Source: a bacterium (lineage in GTDB: Bacteria; Patescibacteriota; CPR2; UBA1875; JAJYID01). Taken from it: 7,450 bases of DNA. Positions within the stretch are counted from its first letter, which is position 1. Every line of letters begins with the position of its first letter. Under the pieces are notes generated by a model. That model saw only the letters and a list, made by a program, of their open reading frames with translations, did not search any database and was not told the origin of the DNA. The position numbers were made by a program, and so were the translations under genes. The stretch is taken from assembly GCA_021823605.1 (NCBI GenBank), contig JAKANV010000032.1, forward strand, positions 1 through 7,450. The letters run 5' to 3'. Below are positions 1 to 6,313 of this stretch, in pieces.

Positions 1-485
1 CTTATACCCTTACCTTTATACGGTTCCGGCTTTCTAACCTTTCTTACTTCTGCAGCAAACTGACCGACTTTTTGTTTATCACTGCCCGAAATGGTAATTG
101 TGTTTTTCTGGGTTTTTGCTTCCAGACCTTCCGGCACGTTCATCTCAACAGGTTTGTTGTAACCCATATGTAATACTAGCTTACCACCCTCAACAGATGC
201 TCTGTAACCGGTGCCTTTGAACTCCAGCTTCTTTTCAAACCCCTCCGAAACGCCCAAAACCATATTGTTAATCAAAGTTCTGGTCAGACCCCAAAGCTCT
301 CCCGCTTCAGGAGTTTCCTCTTTCTTCGAAGTAATAATGATCCCATCAGCCACTTTTGCATCAATCTTGGCGCTTTTGACAATTTGAAGGCTGCCCTTTG
401 GACCATCGACTTTAATCAGATCCCCGGTGATTTCGACTTTTACGCCTTCTTTAATTTCTACTGGTAACTTACCTATTCTTGACAT
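1..485 (-). CDS. rplF: 50S ribosomal protein L6 (uL6), 3' end cut by window edge
   Basis: L6 binds 23S rRNA near the sarcin-ricin loop at the base of the L7/L12 stalk, next to where elongation factors act. I read 161 residues before the window ends. The protein opens with MSRIGKLPVEI and continues through the duplicated L6 fold: GPKGSL near residues 28-33, ELWGLTRTLINNMV at 63-76, FKGTGYRA at 89-96 and HMGYNKPVE at 106-114. The C-terminal signature PEPYKGKGI (153-161) lies exactly at the edge. L6 is usually about 175-180 residues, so only roughly the last 15-20 are missing. The ATG at 485 has its SD in the end of rpsH: the rpsH stop and following bases read TAGGAG, ending 6 nt before the ATG. 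The gap to rpsH is 8 nt. The assignment is secure; only the 3' end is unseen. Confidence 0.98.
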   Translation of the reverse strand, partial: MSRIGKLPVEIKEGVKVEITGDLIKVDGPKGSLQIVKSAKIDAKVADGIIITSKKEETPEAGELWGLTRTLINNMVLGVSEGFEKKLEFKGTGYRASVEGGKLVLHMGYNKPVEMNVPEGLEAKTQKNTITISGSDKQKVGQFAAEVRKVRKPEPYKGKGI

Positions 486-493
486 CTTTACTC

Positions 494-877
494 CTAGTAA
501 ATCTTACAGATTATTTCCCCGCCTAAACCTTGCCTCTTAGCATCCGTTCCTGTCATCACTCCTTTCGAAGTTGACATTATGACCATACCCATGCCCTGAA
601 GCACTTTCGGTATATCATTCTTCTTTGCATAAACGCGGCATCCCGGTTTTGAAACTCTCTCTAACTTTTTCATTTCCCTACCATATGAAAGCTTAACATC
701 TATATATCCGGCTGCTTCCTTCGAAACGGAGAAATCATCAACGTATCCTTTTTCTTTCATTACCGAAAGAACATCACGTTTAAGGCGTGCATCGGGCACA
801 AGTACACTTTCTTTTTTTACCATGTAAGCGTTTCTTATTCTTGTTAACATATCTGCGATTGGATCACTAACTGTCAT
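494..877 (-). CDS. rpsH: 30S ribosomal protein S8 (uS8)
   Basis: S8 is a primary 16S rRNA-binding protein of the central domain and, in E. coli, the translational repressor of the spc operon. The 127-residue product is of normal length. It begins MTVSDPIADMLTRIRNA, the standard S8 N-terminus, and has the C-terminal RNA-binding signature STSKGVMT at residues 102-109 followed by GGEIICKIY. Most bacterial S8 proteins end in Trp; here the last residue is Tyr, a mild variation. The start ATG at 877 has AGGAG 7 nt upstream, partly within the rpsN stop region. The gene lies 10 nt after rpsN and 8 nt before rplF. Its TAG stop is read together with the next two bases as TAGGAG, part of the rplF SD. 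Whether S8 represses this operon cannot be judged from the sequence. Confidence 0.98.
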   Translation of the reverse strand: MTVSDPIADMLTRIRNAYMVKKESVLVPDARLKRDVLSVMKEKGYVDDFSVSKEAAGYIDVKLSYGREMKKLERVSKPGCRVYAKKNDIPKVLQGMGMVIMSTSKGVMTGTDAKRQGLGGEIICKIY

Positions 878-887
878 ATTTTTCTCC

Positions 888-1073
888 TTACCAACTTGAT
901 TTTGTTACGCCGGGTATTTCCCCTTTATTTGCCATTTCCCGAAAACAGATACGGCAAAGCTCAAACTGATTCAGATATCCTCTTGGTCTTCCGCATACCT
1001 TACATCTTGTGACCTTTCGGGTTGAATATTTGGGTTTCTTTTGTGATTTTACTACCATTGATTTTCTAGCCAT
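888..1073 (-). CDS. rpsN: 30S ribosomal protein S14, short zinc-binding type (uS14)
   Basis: S14 joins the head of the small subunit next to S3, S10 and S19 and contacts 16S rRNA. At 61 residues this is the short zinc-binding form (often called S14Z or type Z) and not the roughly 100-residue zinc-free form. Two Cys pairs, C24-x2-C27 and C40-x2-C43, form the zinc site, in the context RCKVCGRPRGYL and LCRICFRE. The C-terminus GEIPGVTKSSW is the expected ending. The basic N-terminus MARKSMVVKSQKKPKYS suits rRNA contact. The ATG at 1073 is preceded by TAGGAGAGAGAT, in which TAG is the rplE stop, so stop and SD overlap. The gap to rplE is 9 nt and to rpsH 10 nt. Zinc dependence is inferred from the intact Cys set. 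Confidence 0.98.
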   Translation of the reverse strand: MARKSMVVKSQKKPKYSTRKVTRCKVCGRPRGYLNQFELCRICFREMANKGEIPGVTKSSW

Positions 1074-1082
1074 ATCTCTCTC

Positions 1083-1619
1083 CTATTTTTTAAATGGGAA
1101 TCCCATGTAACTTAACATTTTTCTTGCTTCATCATCTGTCTTTGCGCTTGTAACAATATTGATTTGTAGACTAAACGGATGTGAAAACTTATCATACGGA
1201 ATCTCCGGGAAGATTGCCTGGTCCTTAATGCCCACACTGTAGTTACCATGCCCATCAAATGCGCCAACTTTAAGTCCCCGAAAGTCTCTGACACGAGGCA
1301 AAGCTACATTTATAAGCCTATCTAAGAATTCATACATTCTCTCGCCACGAAGCGTTACCTTTGTACCGATTTCCATACCATCTCTAAGCTTAAATCCGGC
1401 AATAGACTTCTTTGATTTGGTTTTAACCGGAGCTTGACCTGTAATAATTTTAATACCTTCAATCACATCATCTAACTCTTTGGAATCTTTCGCTCCCCGT
1501 CCAACGCCAGCATTAATAACAACTGCCTGAATCTTCGGTATTTCCATAACATTCTTATAACCGAAGTCTTCTTTCAGCTTTTTCGTAATTTCTTTTTTGT
1601 ATAAATCTAATACTGACAT
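1083..1619 (-). CDS. rplE: 50S ribosomal protein L5 (uL5)
   Basis: L5 binds 5S rRNA, helps place it in the central protuberance and contacts the P-site tRNA. The 178-residue length is normal. The signature region IIKxITGQAPVKTKSKKSIAGFKLR-type block is present: ITGQAPVKTKSKKS spans residues 59-72 and is followed by AGFKLRDG. The conserved LPRVRDFRG (107-115) and FDGHGNYSVGI (121-131) follow, and the protein ends with MLSYMGFPFKK. The usual early motif is INAGVGRG (35-42) in place of the more common VNMGVGEA. The ATG at 1619 is 1 nt after the rplX TAA. Its SD is AAAGGAG inside the last rplX codons, with a short 4-nt spacer (TAAG), which suggests tight translational coupling. The gene ends in TAG, which feeds the rpsN SD. 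Confidence 0.98.
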   Translation of the reverse strand: MSVLDLYKKEITKKLKEDFGYKNVMEIPKIQAVVINAGVGRGAKDSKELDDVIEGIKIITGQAPVKTKSKKSIAGFKLRDGMEIGTKVTLRGERMYEFLDRLINVALPRVRDFRGLKVGAFDGHGNYSVGIKDQAIFPEIPYDKFSHPFSLQINIVTSAKTDDEARKMLSYMGFPFKK

Positions 1620-1620
1620 C

Positions 1621-1935
1621 TTACTCCTTTATTTCGTGACCGCATTTTCTGCAGACTCTTTCTTTCTTCCCATTTTTTAAAACCTTCATACCAACTTTGA
1701 CTGATTTATTGCAGCTTCCGCAAATTACCTGAACATTTGAAACAGCAATTGGCGCCGCTTTTTCTATAATTCCGCCCTGAGGGCTTTTCTGGCTTCCCTT
1801 AACCGCTTTTTTAACTACATTAACACCATCAACTATAACCTTTCTTTTTTCTACAAGTACCTTAGAAACAGCCCCTGATTTACCACGGTCTTTTCCGGTA
1901 AGAATATAAACTTTATCTCCCTTTTTTATTTTCAT
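1621..1935 (-). CDS. rplX: 50S ribosomal protein L24 with C-terminal zinc ribbon (uL24)
   Basis: L24 is an early assembly initiator that binds 23S rRNA domain I and sits near the exit-tunnel mouth. The 104-residue protein has an N-terminal KOW motif: KKGDKVYILTGKDRGKSGAV spans residues 4-23. This is followed by VDGVNVVKKAVK and SPQGGIIEKAAPIAVSNV, typical of L24. The C-terminal third carries C72-x2-C75 and C95-x2-C98, a four-Cys zinc ribbon found in some bacterial L24 proteins and absent from the E. coli form. The ATG at 1935 overlaps the rplN stop by 1 nt (TAATG). Its SD is a strong GGAGGT within the last rplN codons, 6 nt before the ATG. The final codons AAG GAG TAA (Lys-Glu-stop) provide the SD for rplE. 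Confidence 0.98.
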   Translation of the reverse strand: MKIKKGDKVYILTGKDRGKSGAVSKVLVEKRKVIVDGVNVVKKAVKGSQKSPQGGIIEKAAPIAVSNVQVICGSCNKSVKVGMKVLKNGKKERVCRKCGHEIKE

Positions 1936-2303
1936 TACAGTACCTCCGGTGCCAATGACACAATTTTCATATAACCTCTTTCACGTAGCTCGCGAGCCAC
2001 AGGGCCAAAGATACGTGTTCCTCTGGGCTGGCCTGCTTTATCAATAATTACAGCTGCATTATCATCAAAACGAATGGTTGATCCGTCCTTTCTTCTGCTT
2101 GTCCCAACACTTCTAACAACAACCGCTCTAACAACCTCTTTCTTTTTGACTGTACCTTGAGGAATAGCAGTTTTTACACTAGCTGTAATAATATCACCAA
2201 CACGGGCATATCTTCTTTTGGAACCACCAAGAACCTTGATGCACATAATTTCTTTTGCACCTGTGTTGTCGGCTACCTTTAATCTTGTTTGTTGCTGTAT
2301 CAT
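1935..2303 (-). CDS. rplN: 50S ribosomal protein L14 (uL14), first gene of the spc block
   Basis: L14 lies at the subunit interface and forms bridge contacts with 16S rRNA; in other bacteria it is also the binding site of the silencing factor RsfS. The 122-residue length is exact for the family. It begins MIQQQTRLKVADNTGAKEI and contains CIKVLGGSKRRYARVGDII (residues 21-39). It also has KKKEVVRAVVVRS (53-65) and ends RIFGPVARELRERGYMKIVSLAPEVL-like, with the universal FGPVARELR motif at 99-107. The ATG at 2303 has TAAGGG 6 nt upstream in the 23-nt rpsQ-rplN gap, the widest gap in the cluster and the place where the S10 and spc operons are separate in E. coli. I see no convincing promoter or hairpin in that gap. 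Confidence 0.98.
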   Translation of the reverse strand: MIQQQTRLKVADNTGAKEIMCIKVLGGSKRRYARVGDIITASVKTAIPQGTVKKKEVVRAVVVRSVGTSRRKDGSTIRFDDNAAVIIDKAGQPRGTRIFGPVARELRERGYMKIVSLAPEVL

Positions 2304-2326
2304 TTTTTACCCTTAATATTCCCTAA

Positions 2327-2551
2327 TTACTTACTTACGACTTTCCATCTTTTTCTCCCGCTAAGCGGTCTTGTTTCTTCTATTTCAACTTCATCCCCAA
2401 TCTTATGACCATTTTCGTCGTGAGCCATGAACTTGGTGGAAGCTTTATATTTCTTGCGATAAATCGGATGAGTTTTTACACGGTCAACTTTCACCACAAC
2501 TGTCTTTTCCATTTTGTCTGAAACAACTACTCCTTTTAATATCCTTTTCAT
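2327..2551 (-). CDS. rpsQ: 30S ribosomal protein S17 (uS17)
   Basis: S17 is a primary 16S rRNA-binding protein of the 5' domain with an OB fold. The 74-residue product matches the short bacterial form. It starts MKRILKGVVVSDKMEKTVVV (residues 1-20), followed by THPIYRKKYK (27-36). The family signature GDEVEIEETRPLSGRKRW is at 52-69. The first four bases, ATGA, overlap the rpmC stop (2548-2551), which is a classic coupled start/stop. The SD AAGGAG lies within the last rpmC codons, 8 nt before the ATG. It is the last gene of the S10 block. Confidence 0.98.
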   Translation of the reverse strand: MKRILKGVVVSDKMEKTVVVKVDRVKTHPIYRKKYKASTKFMAHDENGHKIGDEVEIEETRPLSGRKRWKVVSK

Positions 2552-2790
2552 GACTTTTTCTCCTTCTTGACTTCTTTTTCTTTCGATTCAGTTTCGCCTT
2601 TCACCAGTTCTCTTTCTCTTCTCACCGTTAATGCTCTGGCAATATCTCTTTTTATAACTCTGATATCTCTGACTTTACCGGACTCTTTTGTAGCAACATC
2701 GAAGGTAAGCTTCAGAAGCTTTGCTTTCTGATCGGCAATGAACTTATCCAGTTCTTTATCTTTCTTTTCAGCTATCTCTTTAATCTTCAC
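2548..2790 (-). CDS. rpmC: 50S ribosomal protein L29 with a Lys/Glu-rich C-terminal tail (uL29), GTG start
   Basis: L29 is a two-helix protein beside the tunnel exit, next to L23, where nascent-chain factors dock. Residues 1-63 match the family: KEIAEKKDKELDKFIADQ, LLKLTFDVATKESGKVRDIR (25-44), then VIKRDIARALTVRRERE (45-61). At 80 residues it is longer than the usual 60-70. The extra part, from about residue 64, is a low-complexity Lys/Glu tail (ETESKEKEVKKEKKS). The start is GTG at 2790; the SD GAGGTG lies 4 nt upstream, and the first 11 nt overlap the end of rplP. An ATG start is not available at this position. The tail codons also contain AAGGAG, the SD for rpsQ. A very similar nine-residue stretch occurs in the L22 tail. 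Confidence 0.96.
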   Translation of the reverse strand: MKIKEIAEKKDKELDKFIADQKAKLLKLTFDVATKESGKVRDIRVIKRDIARALTVRRERELVKGETESKEKEVKKEKKS

Positions 2791-3208
2791 TTTTCACCTC
2801 TTGTGCTCTAGCTACTATTTTTGTCTTCATCGGTAACTTATATGATGCCAGTCTCATTGCTTCTTTTGCTGCTTCCATCGGAATACCGTCCATCTCAAAA
2901 ATGATTCTTCCAGGTTTTACAACATATATGAAATGATCCGGAGATCCCTTACCACTACCCATGCGTGTCTCATTTGGTTTTTTCGTAACCGGCTTATCAG
3001 GAAACACTCTTATCCATATTTTTCCGCCTCTTTTAATAGAACGGGTCATTGCTCTTCTGGCTGCCTCAATTTGTCTTGAGGTAAGCCATGCCGGTTCTGT
3101 CGCTTTAAGCCCATATCTGCCAAATGCAATAGAGTTACCTCTCGTAGACTTGCCCGTCTGAGGATTTCTCTGGCTCTTTCTGAATTTTGTTTTCTTTGGC
3201 ATTAACAT
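2780..3208 (-). CDS. rplP: 50S ribosomal protein L16 (uL16)
   Basis: L16 is a late-assembling protein beside the A site that helps position aminoacyl-tRNA. The 142-residue product is of normal length. It begins MLMPKKTKFRKSQR, matching the family start, which supports the ATG at 3208 over an ATG two codons on. Both family signatures are present: KRGGKIWIRVFP (residues 59-70) and RMGSGKGSPDHF (82-93), followed by VVKPGRIIFEMDG. After the second signature it reads PDHFIYVV where many bacteria have PEYWVAVV. The start overlaps the rpsC stop by 1 nt (TAATG), with AGGAGA 8-10 nt upstream in the rpsC end. The last 11 nt overlap rpmC. The C-terminus ends AQEVKSED. Confidence 0.98.
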   Translation of the reverse strand: MLMPKKTKFRKSQRNPQTGKSTRGNSIAFGRYGLKATEPAWLTSRQIEAARRAMTRSIKRGGKIWIRVFPDKPVTKKPNETRMGSGKGSPDHFIYVVKPGRIIFEMDGIPMEAAKEAMRLASYKLPMKTKIVARAQEVKSED

Positions 3209-3861
3209 TATTTCTTCTCTCCTGCCTTATTTCTTGTGGTGCCGCCTTTATAAATCCAAACCTTGATGCCAATAACACCATATGTTGTATTTGCCCTGGC
3301 TGTAGCGTACTCAATATCTGCTCTGATTGTCTGCAAGGGAATCTTTCCTTCTGATGTGAACTCACGTCTTGCGATCTCAGCACCGTTCAATCTTCCGGCA
3401 ACCATTATTTTTACACCCTTAGCTCCAGCTTTCAAAGCTTTGTCTACTGACTGTTTTACTGCTCTTTTGTAGGCCATTCTTCTTTCAAGCTGTGAAGCAA
3501 TGTTTTCAGCAACAAGCTTCGGATCTGCTTCAGGATTTCTGACTTCTTCAATATTTATATCTTTTAGCTGGCTGGAAATCATTTTCTGGCATTTCTTTTT
3601 TAGCTCGATGGCTCCAGCACCACCTCTGCCGATTAATACTCCCGGCCTTGATGTATGAATATTTATAGATACCTGATTTGCGTTTCTCTCTATCTCAACT
3701 TTTGAAATACCTGCTTTTCTGCCCAAACTATCCGTAACAAACTGGCGCAGCTTTATGTCCTCATGCAAATATTTAGCATAATCTTTTTCGCTATACCATT
3801 TTGATACCCAGTCTTTTGATATCTGCAATCTGAAACTGATTGGACTTACCTTGTGACCCAT
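3208..3861 (-). CDS. rpsC: 30S ribosomal protein S3 (uS3)
   Basis: S3 lines the mRNA entry channel and takes part in the ribosomal mRNA helicase. At 217 residues it is near the usual bacterial length. It opens MGHKVSPISFRLQISKDW. The KH domain has its loop as SRPGVLIGRGGAG (residues 71-83); E. coli has GKKG where this protein has GRGG. The C-terminal domain contains LERRMAYKRAVKQSV (125-139) and AGRLNGAEIARRE (155-167), with basic residues K132, R133 and K136 where the E. coli helicase residues R131, R132 and K135 lie. The ATG at 3861 overlaps the rplV stop by 1 nt. The SD AAAGGAG sits inside the rplV tail, 8 nt upstream. The C-terminus ends AGEKK, and those codons hold the rplP SD. Confidence 0.98.
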   Translation of the reverse strand: MGHKVSPISFRLQISKDWVSKWYSEKDYAKYLHEDIKLRQFVTDSLGRKAGISKVEIERNANQVSINIHTSRPGVLIGRGGAGAIELKKKCQKMISSQLKDINIEEVRNPEADPKLVAENIASQLERRMAYKRAVKQSVDKALKAGAKGVKIMVAGRLNGAEIARREFTSEGKIPLQTIRADIEYATARANTTYGVIGIKVWIYKGGTTRNKAGEKK

Positions 3862-4292
3862 TACTTTTGCTCCTTTGCCCGGACTTGCCTATCGGGTTTA
3901 ACGCTTTTTTCTTTCGGTTTCTCGTCTTTTTCTTTTTTAACGGATTTTTTTACTTCTTTTTCCTGACTTTCAACAACTATTGTGACATGCGAAGTTCTTT
4001 TTCTTATAGTATTCGCCATACCTCTTGATCTTGGCATATGCCTTTTTAATGTTGGTCCTTCGTCTACCATAATGGTTGAAATAACTAAATCATTTTTATC
4101 TATACCAAAGTTATTTTCAGCATTAGCTACAGCAGACTTTAATGTCTTTTCAACCAGTTTTGCCGCTTTTTTAGGGGTAAACTTTAAAACGTTAAAAGCA
4201 GTTGACGCCTTCTGACCCCTGACCATATTAGCAACAAGTCTAACTTTTCTTGCTGAAATCCTATTATATTTTGATACTGCTTTAACTTCCAT
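3861..4292 (-). CDS. rplV: 50S ribosomal protein L22 with a charged C-terminal tail (uL22)
   Basis: L22 binds all 23S rRNA domains, and its beta-hairpin reaches the tunnel constriction, where macrolide-resistance mutations occur in other bacteria. The core occupies residues 1-108: YNRISARKVRLVANMVRG (9-26), AVANAENNFGID (54-65), then the hairpin and end LKRHMPRSRGMANTIRKRTSH (82-102) and VTIVVE. Typical L22 ends near residue 110. Here a further 35 residues, rich in Lys and Glu with some Pro and Ser, run to 143 without a recognisable domain, probably disordered. The ATG at 4292 is 3 nt after the rpsS stop, with a moderate AAGGAA SD about 9 nt upstream. The last tail codons include AAG GAG (Lys-Glu), the SD for rpsC. 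Core identity is certain; the tail function is unknown. Confidence 0.97.
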   Translation of the reverse strand: MEVKAVSKYNRISARKVRLVANMVRGQKASTAFNVLKFTPKKAAKLVEKTLKSAVANAENNFGIDKNDLVISTIMVDEGPTLKRHMPRSRGMANTIRKRTSHVTIVVESQEKEVKKSVKKEKDEKPKEKSVKPDRQVRAKEQK

Positions 4293-4295
4293 TTT

Positions 4296-4577
4296 CTAGT
4301 TTCCTTTTTTTTGTTCTTTAGCCATTTTACCACCGTGGCCCCTAAACTTTCTTGTCGGAGAAAACTCCCCAAGTTTATGTCCTACCATATCCTCTGTAAC
4401 AAATACTGAAACATGTGTTTTACCATTGTGGACTCCAAATGTGTGACCGACCATTTCCGGTGAAATAGAAGATCTTCGCGCCCAGGTTTTAATGGTTTTT
4501 TTGTCATTACCCAAAGCTTGAACTTTCTTTAATAATTTTTCATCCACATAAGGACCCTTTTTCAGTGATCTAGACAT
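4296..4577 (-). CDS. rpsS: 30S ribosomal protein S19 (uS19)
   Basis: S19 sits in the head of the small subunit, pairs with S13 and contacts the A-site finger and tRNA. The 93-residue length is normal. It begins MSRSLKKGPYVDEKLLKKV and has KTWARRSSISPEMVGHTFGV (residues 30-49). The universal signature follows: VTEDMVGHKLGEFSPTRKFR (60-79), then GHGGKMAKEQKKGN. The ATG at 4577 lies inside the end of rplB, an 8-nt overlap. GAGAGGT in the last rplB codons serves as SD with a 4-nt spacer. The gene ends in TAG, 3 nt before rplV. The hydrophilic Lys-rich end is usual for the family. Confidence 0.98.
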   Translation of the reverse strand: MSRSLKKGPYVDEKLLKKVQALGNDKKTIKTWARRSSISPEMVGHTFGVHNGKTHVSVFVTEDMVGHKLGEFSPTRKFRGHGGKMAKEQKKGN

Positions 4578-5409
4578 GTTTACCTCTCTTTCTTCCTCTG
4601 ACTATCAACTTTGTAGATTTAGCCTTCCTATTTCTGGTTTTAAATCCTAACGCCGGCATACCCCAAGGAGTCTTCGGATGTTTAGGACTGACTGCATGTC
4701 CGCCCTCACCACCGCCATGAGGGTGGTCAACTGGATTCATTGCCTTACCACGAACGGTTGGTCTGATGCCCATATGTCTCTTTCTCCCGGCTTTTCCGAC
4801 TTTGATGTTCTTATGTTCTGCGTTTGAAACTTCACCAATTGATGCTAGACAATTTTCGTTAACTAGTCTTTGTTCGCCTGAAGGAAGTTTAACCTGAACA
4901 TATTTACCTTCTTTTGCCATTAACTGAATCTTTGTTCCGGCGCTTCTGGCAAGTTGTCCGCCTTTCCCTGGTGTTAGCTCCACATTATAAATAACCGTAC
5001 CAACCGGAATATCCTTCAAAATCATTCTGTTTCCGCTTCTTGGGTCTGCTTTCTCTCCAGCAATAATTTTCTTGCCAACTCGTGCTCCCCTTGGTGCAAT
5101 CATGTAGAATTTACCGCCTTCAGTCTTCTCAACCAAGGCAATACGTGCATTTCTGTTCGGATCGTACTCTATCGCTGTAATCTTTCCTTCAACATTGCCA
5201 ACCATTCGAAAATCGACTAAACGATACATTCTCTTTGCGCCGCCGCCACGGTGTCTAACTGTGATTTTTCCTTGTGCATTTCTGCCAGCTTTCTTTTTCA
5301 ATGGCACAATCAAAGACTTTTCCGGCTTCTTCTTGGTAATATCCAAGAAGTCGTCCATACTCATCTTGCGTCTTGCATTTGATGTAGGTTTTACAAACTT
5401 GACTGCCAT
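4570..5409 (-). CDS. rplB: 50S ribosomal protein L2 (uL2)
   Basis: L2 is a conserved 23S rRNA-binding protein close to the peptidyl-transferase centre and needed for subunit joining. The 279-residue length is normal. The N-terminal part has MAVKFVKPTSNARR, then PEKSLIVPLKKKAGRN (residues 29-44) and GKITVRHRGGGAKR (47-60). The middle has YNVELTPGKGGQLARSAGT (141-159). The C-terminal signature is RPTVRGKAMNPVDHPHGGGE (216-235), which includes His229, corresponding to the E. coli His229 linked to peptidyl-transferase activity. After it comes GGHAVSPKHPKTPWG. The ATG at 5409 directly abuts the rplW TAA (TAAATG). AAAGGGAT lies just upstream, inside rplW. The last 8 nt overlap rpsS. Confidence 0.98.
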   Translation of the reverse strand: MAVKFVKPTSNARRKMSMDDFLDITKKKPEKSLIVPLKKKAGRNAQGKITVRHRGGGAKRMYRLVDFRMVGNVEGKITAIEYDPNRNARIALVEKTEGGKFYMIAPRGARVGKKIIAGEKADPRSGNRMILKDIPVGTVIYNVELTPGKGGQLARSAGTKIQLMAKEGKYVQVKLPSGEQRLVNENCLASIGEVSNAEHKNIKVGKAGRKRHMGIRPTVRGKAMNPVDHPHGGGEGGHAVSPKHPKTPWGMPALGFKTRNRKAKSTKLIVRGRKRGKHV

Positions 5410-5694
5410 TTAAATCCCTTTAAACTCCTCTATTTTGTCGCCTTCCTTAACTGTGACATAGGCTTTCTTGAAATCCGATCTTTTACCGAATTTTCTGCCT
5501 ACTCTTTTCAACTTACCTTTCATAACAACCGTTCGAACATCTATAACTGTAACTTTGAAAAGTTTCTCTATCGCTTTTTTTATCTCAATTTTGTTTGCTT
5601 CCCTGGCAACAACAAAAACGTACTTATTACTTTCAGCATGAGCAAAACTTTTCTCGCTTATTACCGGTTTCTTTAAAATCTTCATCATTTCCAT
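5410..5694 (-). CDS. rplW: 50S ribosomal protein L23 (uL23)
   Basis: L23 lies at the tunnel exit and is the main docking site for trigger factor and the signal recognition particle. The 94-residue length is normal. The N-terminus MEMMKILKKPVISEKSFAHA carries the conserved P-x-I/V-S-E-K motif (PVISEK, residues 10-15). KYVFVVAREANKIEIKKAIEKLF (24-46) and VRTVVMKGK (53-61) follow, with the basic loop KRVGRKFGKRSDFKKAYV (63-80) before the last strand. The ATG at 5694 overlaps the rplD stop by 1 nt and has GGAGG 9 nt upstream in the rplD end. Two more ATGs occur at codons 3 and 4; the SD spacing favours the first. Confidence 0.98.
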   Translation of the reverse strand: MEMMKILKKPVISEKSFAHAESNKYVFVVAREANKIEIKKAIEKLFKVTVIDVRTVVMKGKLKRVGRKFGKRSDFKKAYVTVKEGDKIEEFKGI

Positions 5695-6311
5695 TATTTG
5701 CTGCCTCCGGCTATCTTTAAGCTGTCACCTAAAAATACAATTTTCTGTGCCCACAAAACATCATATGCATTCATTTCGTTCACATTGTATATCTTTACGC
5801 CATTCTTCAAGTTTCTTACACTTTTCACCGTATTTTCATCATTTTTGTCAGTCACAACCAAGACATTTCTGTTTAACTCTAGTTTTTTAAATAAACCGGC
5901 AAATACCTTTGTACTTGGTTTTTCCAGTTTGATGTCTTTAATAACTAAGACGTCTTCTGCCTTTTTTGTAGCCAAAGCAGCTTTTAAGGCAGCATTTCTT
6001 TTCTTTTTCGGCATAGCAAGTTTGAAATTCTGCTCCCCTGTAGGACCAAACGTGACACCACCGCTTCTCCATATAGGTGATCTTGATGATCCTGCTCTAG
6101 CTCTGCCTGTTCCTTTCTGTCTCCAAGGTTTTTTACCACCGCCAGAAACTTCTGATCTATCAAGAGTTTTTGCGGGCGCTTGTCTCTTATTTGATGACAA
6201 AATATAAACAGCTTCGGCCAAAAGTGCATCATTTGCCTTTCCATCAAAAATCTTCGTCTCCACTGGAGCCGGTGCCTTTTTGCCAGATTTATCGTAAACT
6301 GCTACTTTCAT
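5694..6311 (-). CDS. rplD: 50S ribosomal protein L4 (uL4)
   Basis: L4 is a 23S rRNA-binding protein whose long loop reaches the exit-tunnel constriction opposite L22. In E. coli it also represses its own S10 operon. The 205-residue length is normal. The start MKVAVYDKSGKK is followed by an acidic/hydrophobic helix. The tunnel loop is intact: KTLDRSEVSGGGKKPWRQKG (residues 48-67), TGRARAGSSRSPIWRSGG (68-85) and VTFGPTGEQNF (86-96). The C-terminal Rossmann-like half includes VLVVTDKND (150-158) and YDVLWAQKIVFL (183-194). The ATG at 6311 is 2 nt after the rplC TAA. AGGAT in the rplC end is the SD. Autoregulation by L4 cannot be inferred here; I do not recognise an E. coli-like S10 leader. Confidence 0.98.
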   Translation of the reverse strand: MKVAVYDKSGKKAPAPVETKIFDGKANDALLAEAVYILSSNKRQAPAKTLDRSEVSGGGKKPWRQKGTGRARAGSSRSPIWRSGGVTFGPTGEQNFKLAMPKKKRNAALKAALATKKAEDVLVIKDIKLEKPSTKVFAGLFKKLELNRNVLVVTDKNDENTVKSVRNLKNGVKIYNVNEMNAYDVLWAQKIVFLGDSLKIAGGSK

Positions 6312-6313
6312 CT

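Noticed and set aside
1112..1294. Minus-strand 60-codon frame inside rplE
   Set aside because: It is an off-frame shadow of the conserved L5 sequence.
2548..2551. TGA recoding (TGA = Gly, as in Gracilibacteria/Absconditabacteria)
   Set aside because: TGA terminates rpmC in the usual ATGA overlap and terminates the upstream gene; no internal TGA is needed to keep any gene open.
3135..3383. Minus-strand frame overlapping the rpsC and rplP junction
   Set aside because: It is out of frame with both conserved genes, and the two true genes account for all of the region.
3840..4215. Plus-strand open frames opposite rplV
   Set aside because: These are shadows of the Lys-rich rplV coding strand (Lys codons read as Phe on the other strand) and show no homology that I recognise.
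5698..6207. Long plus-strand open frame (169 codons) opposite rplD
   Set aside because: It is entirely antisense to the well-conserved rplD coding sequence, its peptide is Phe/Leu-rich in the way antisense of Lys-rich genes is, and no SD or known domain is visible.
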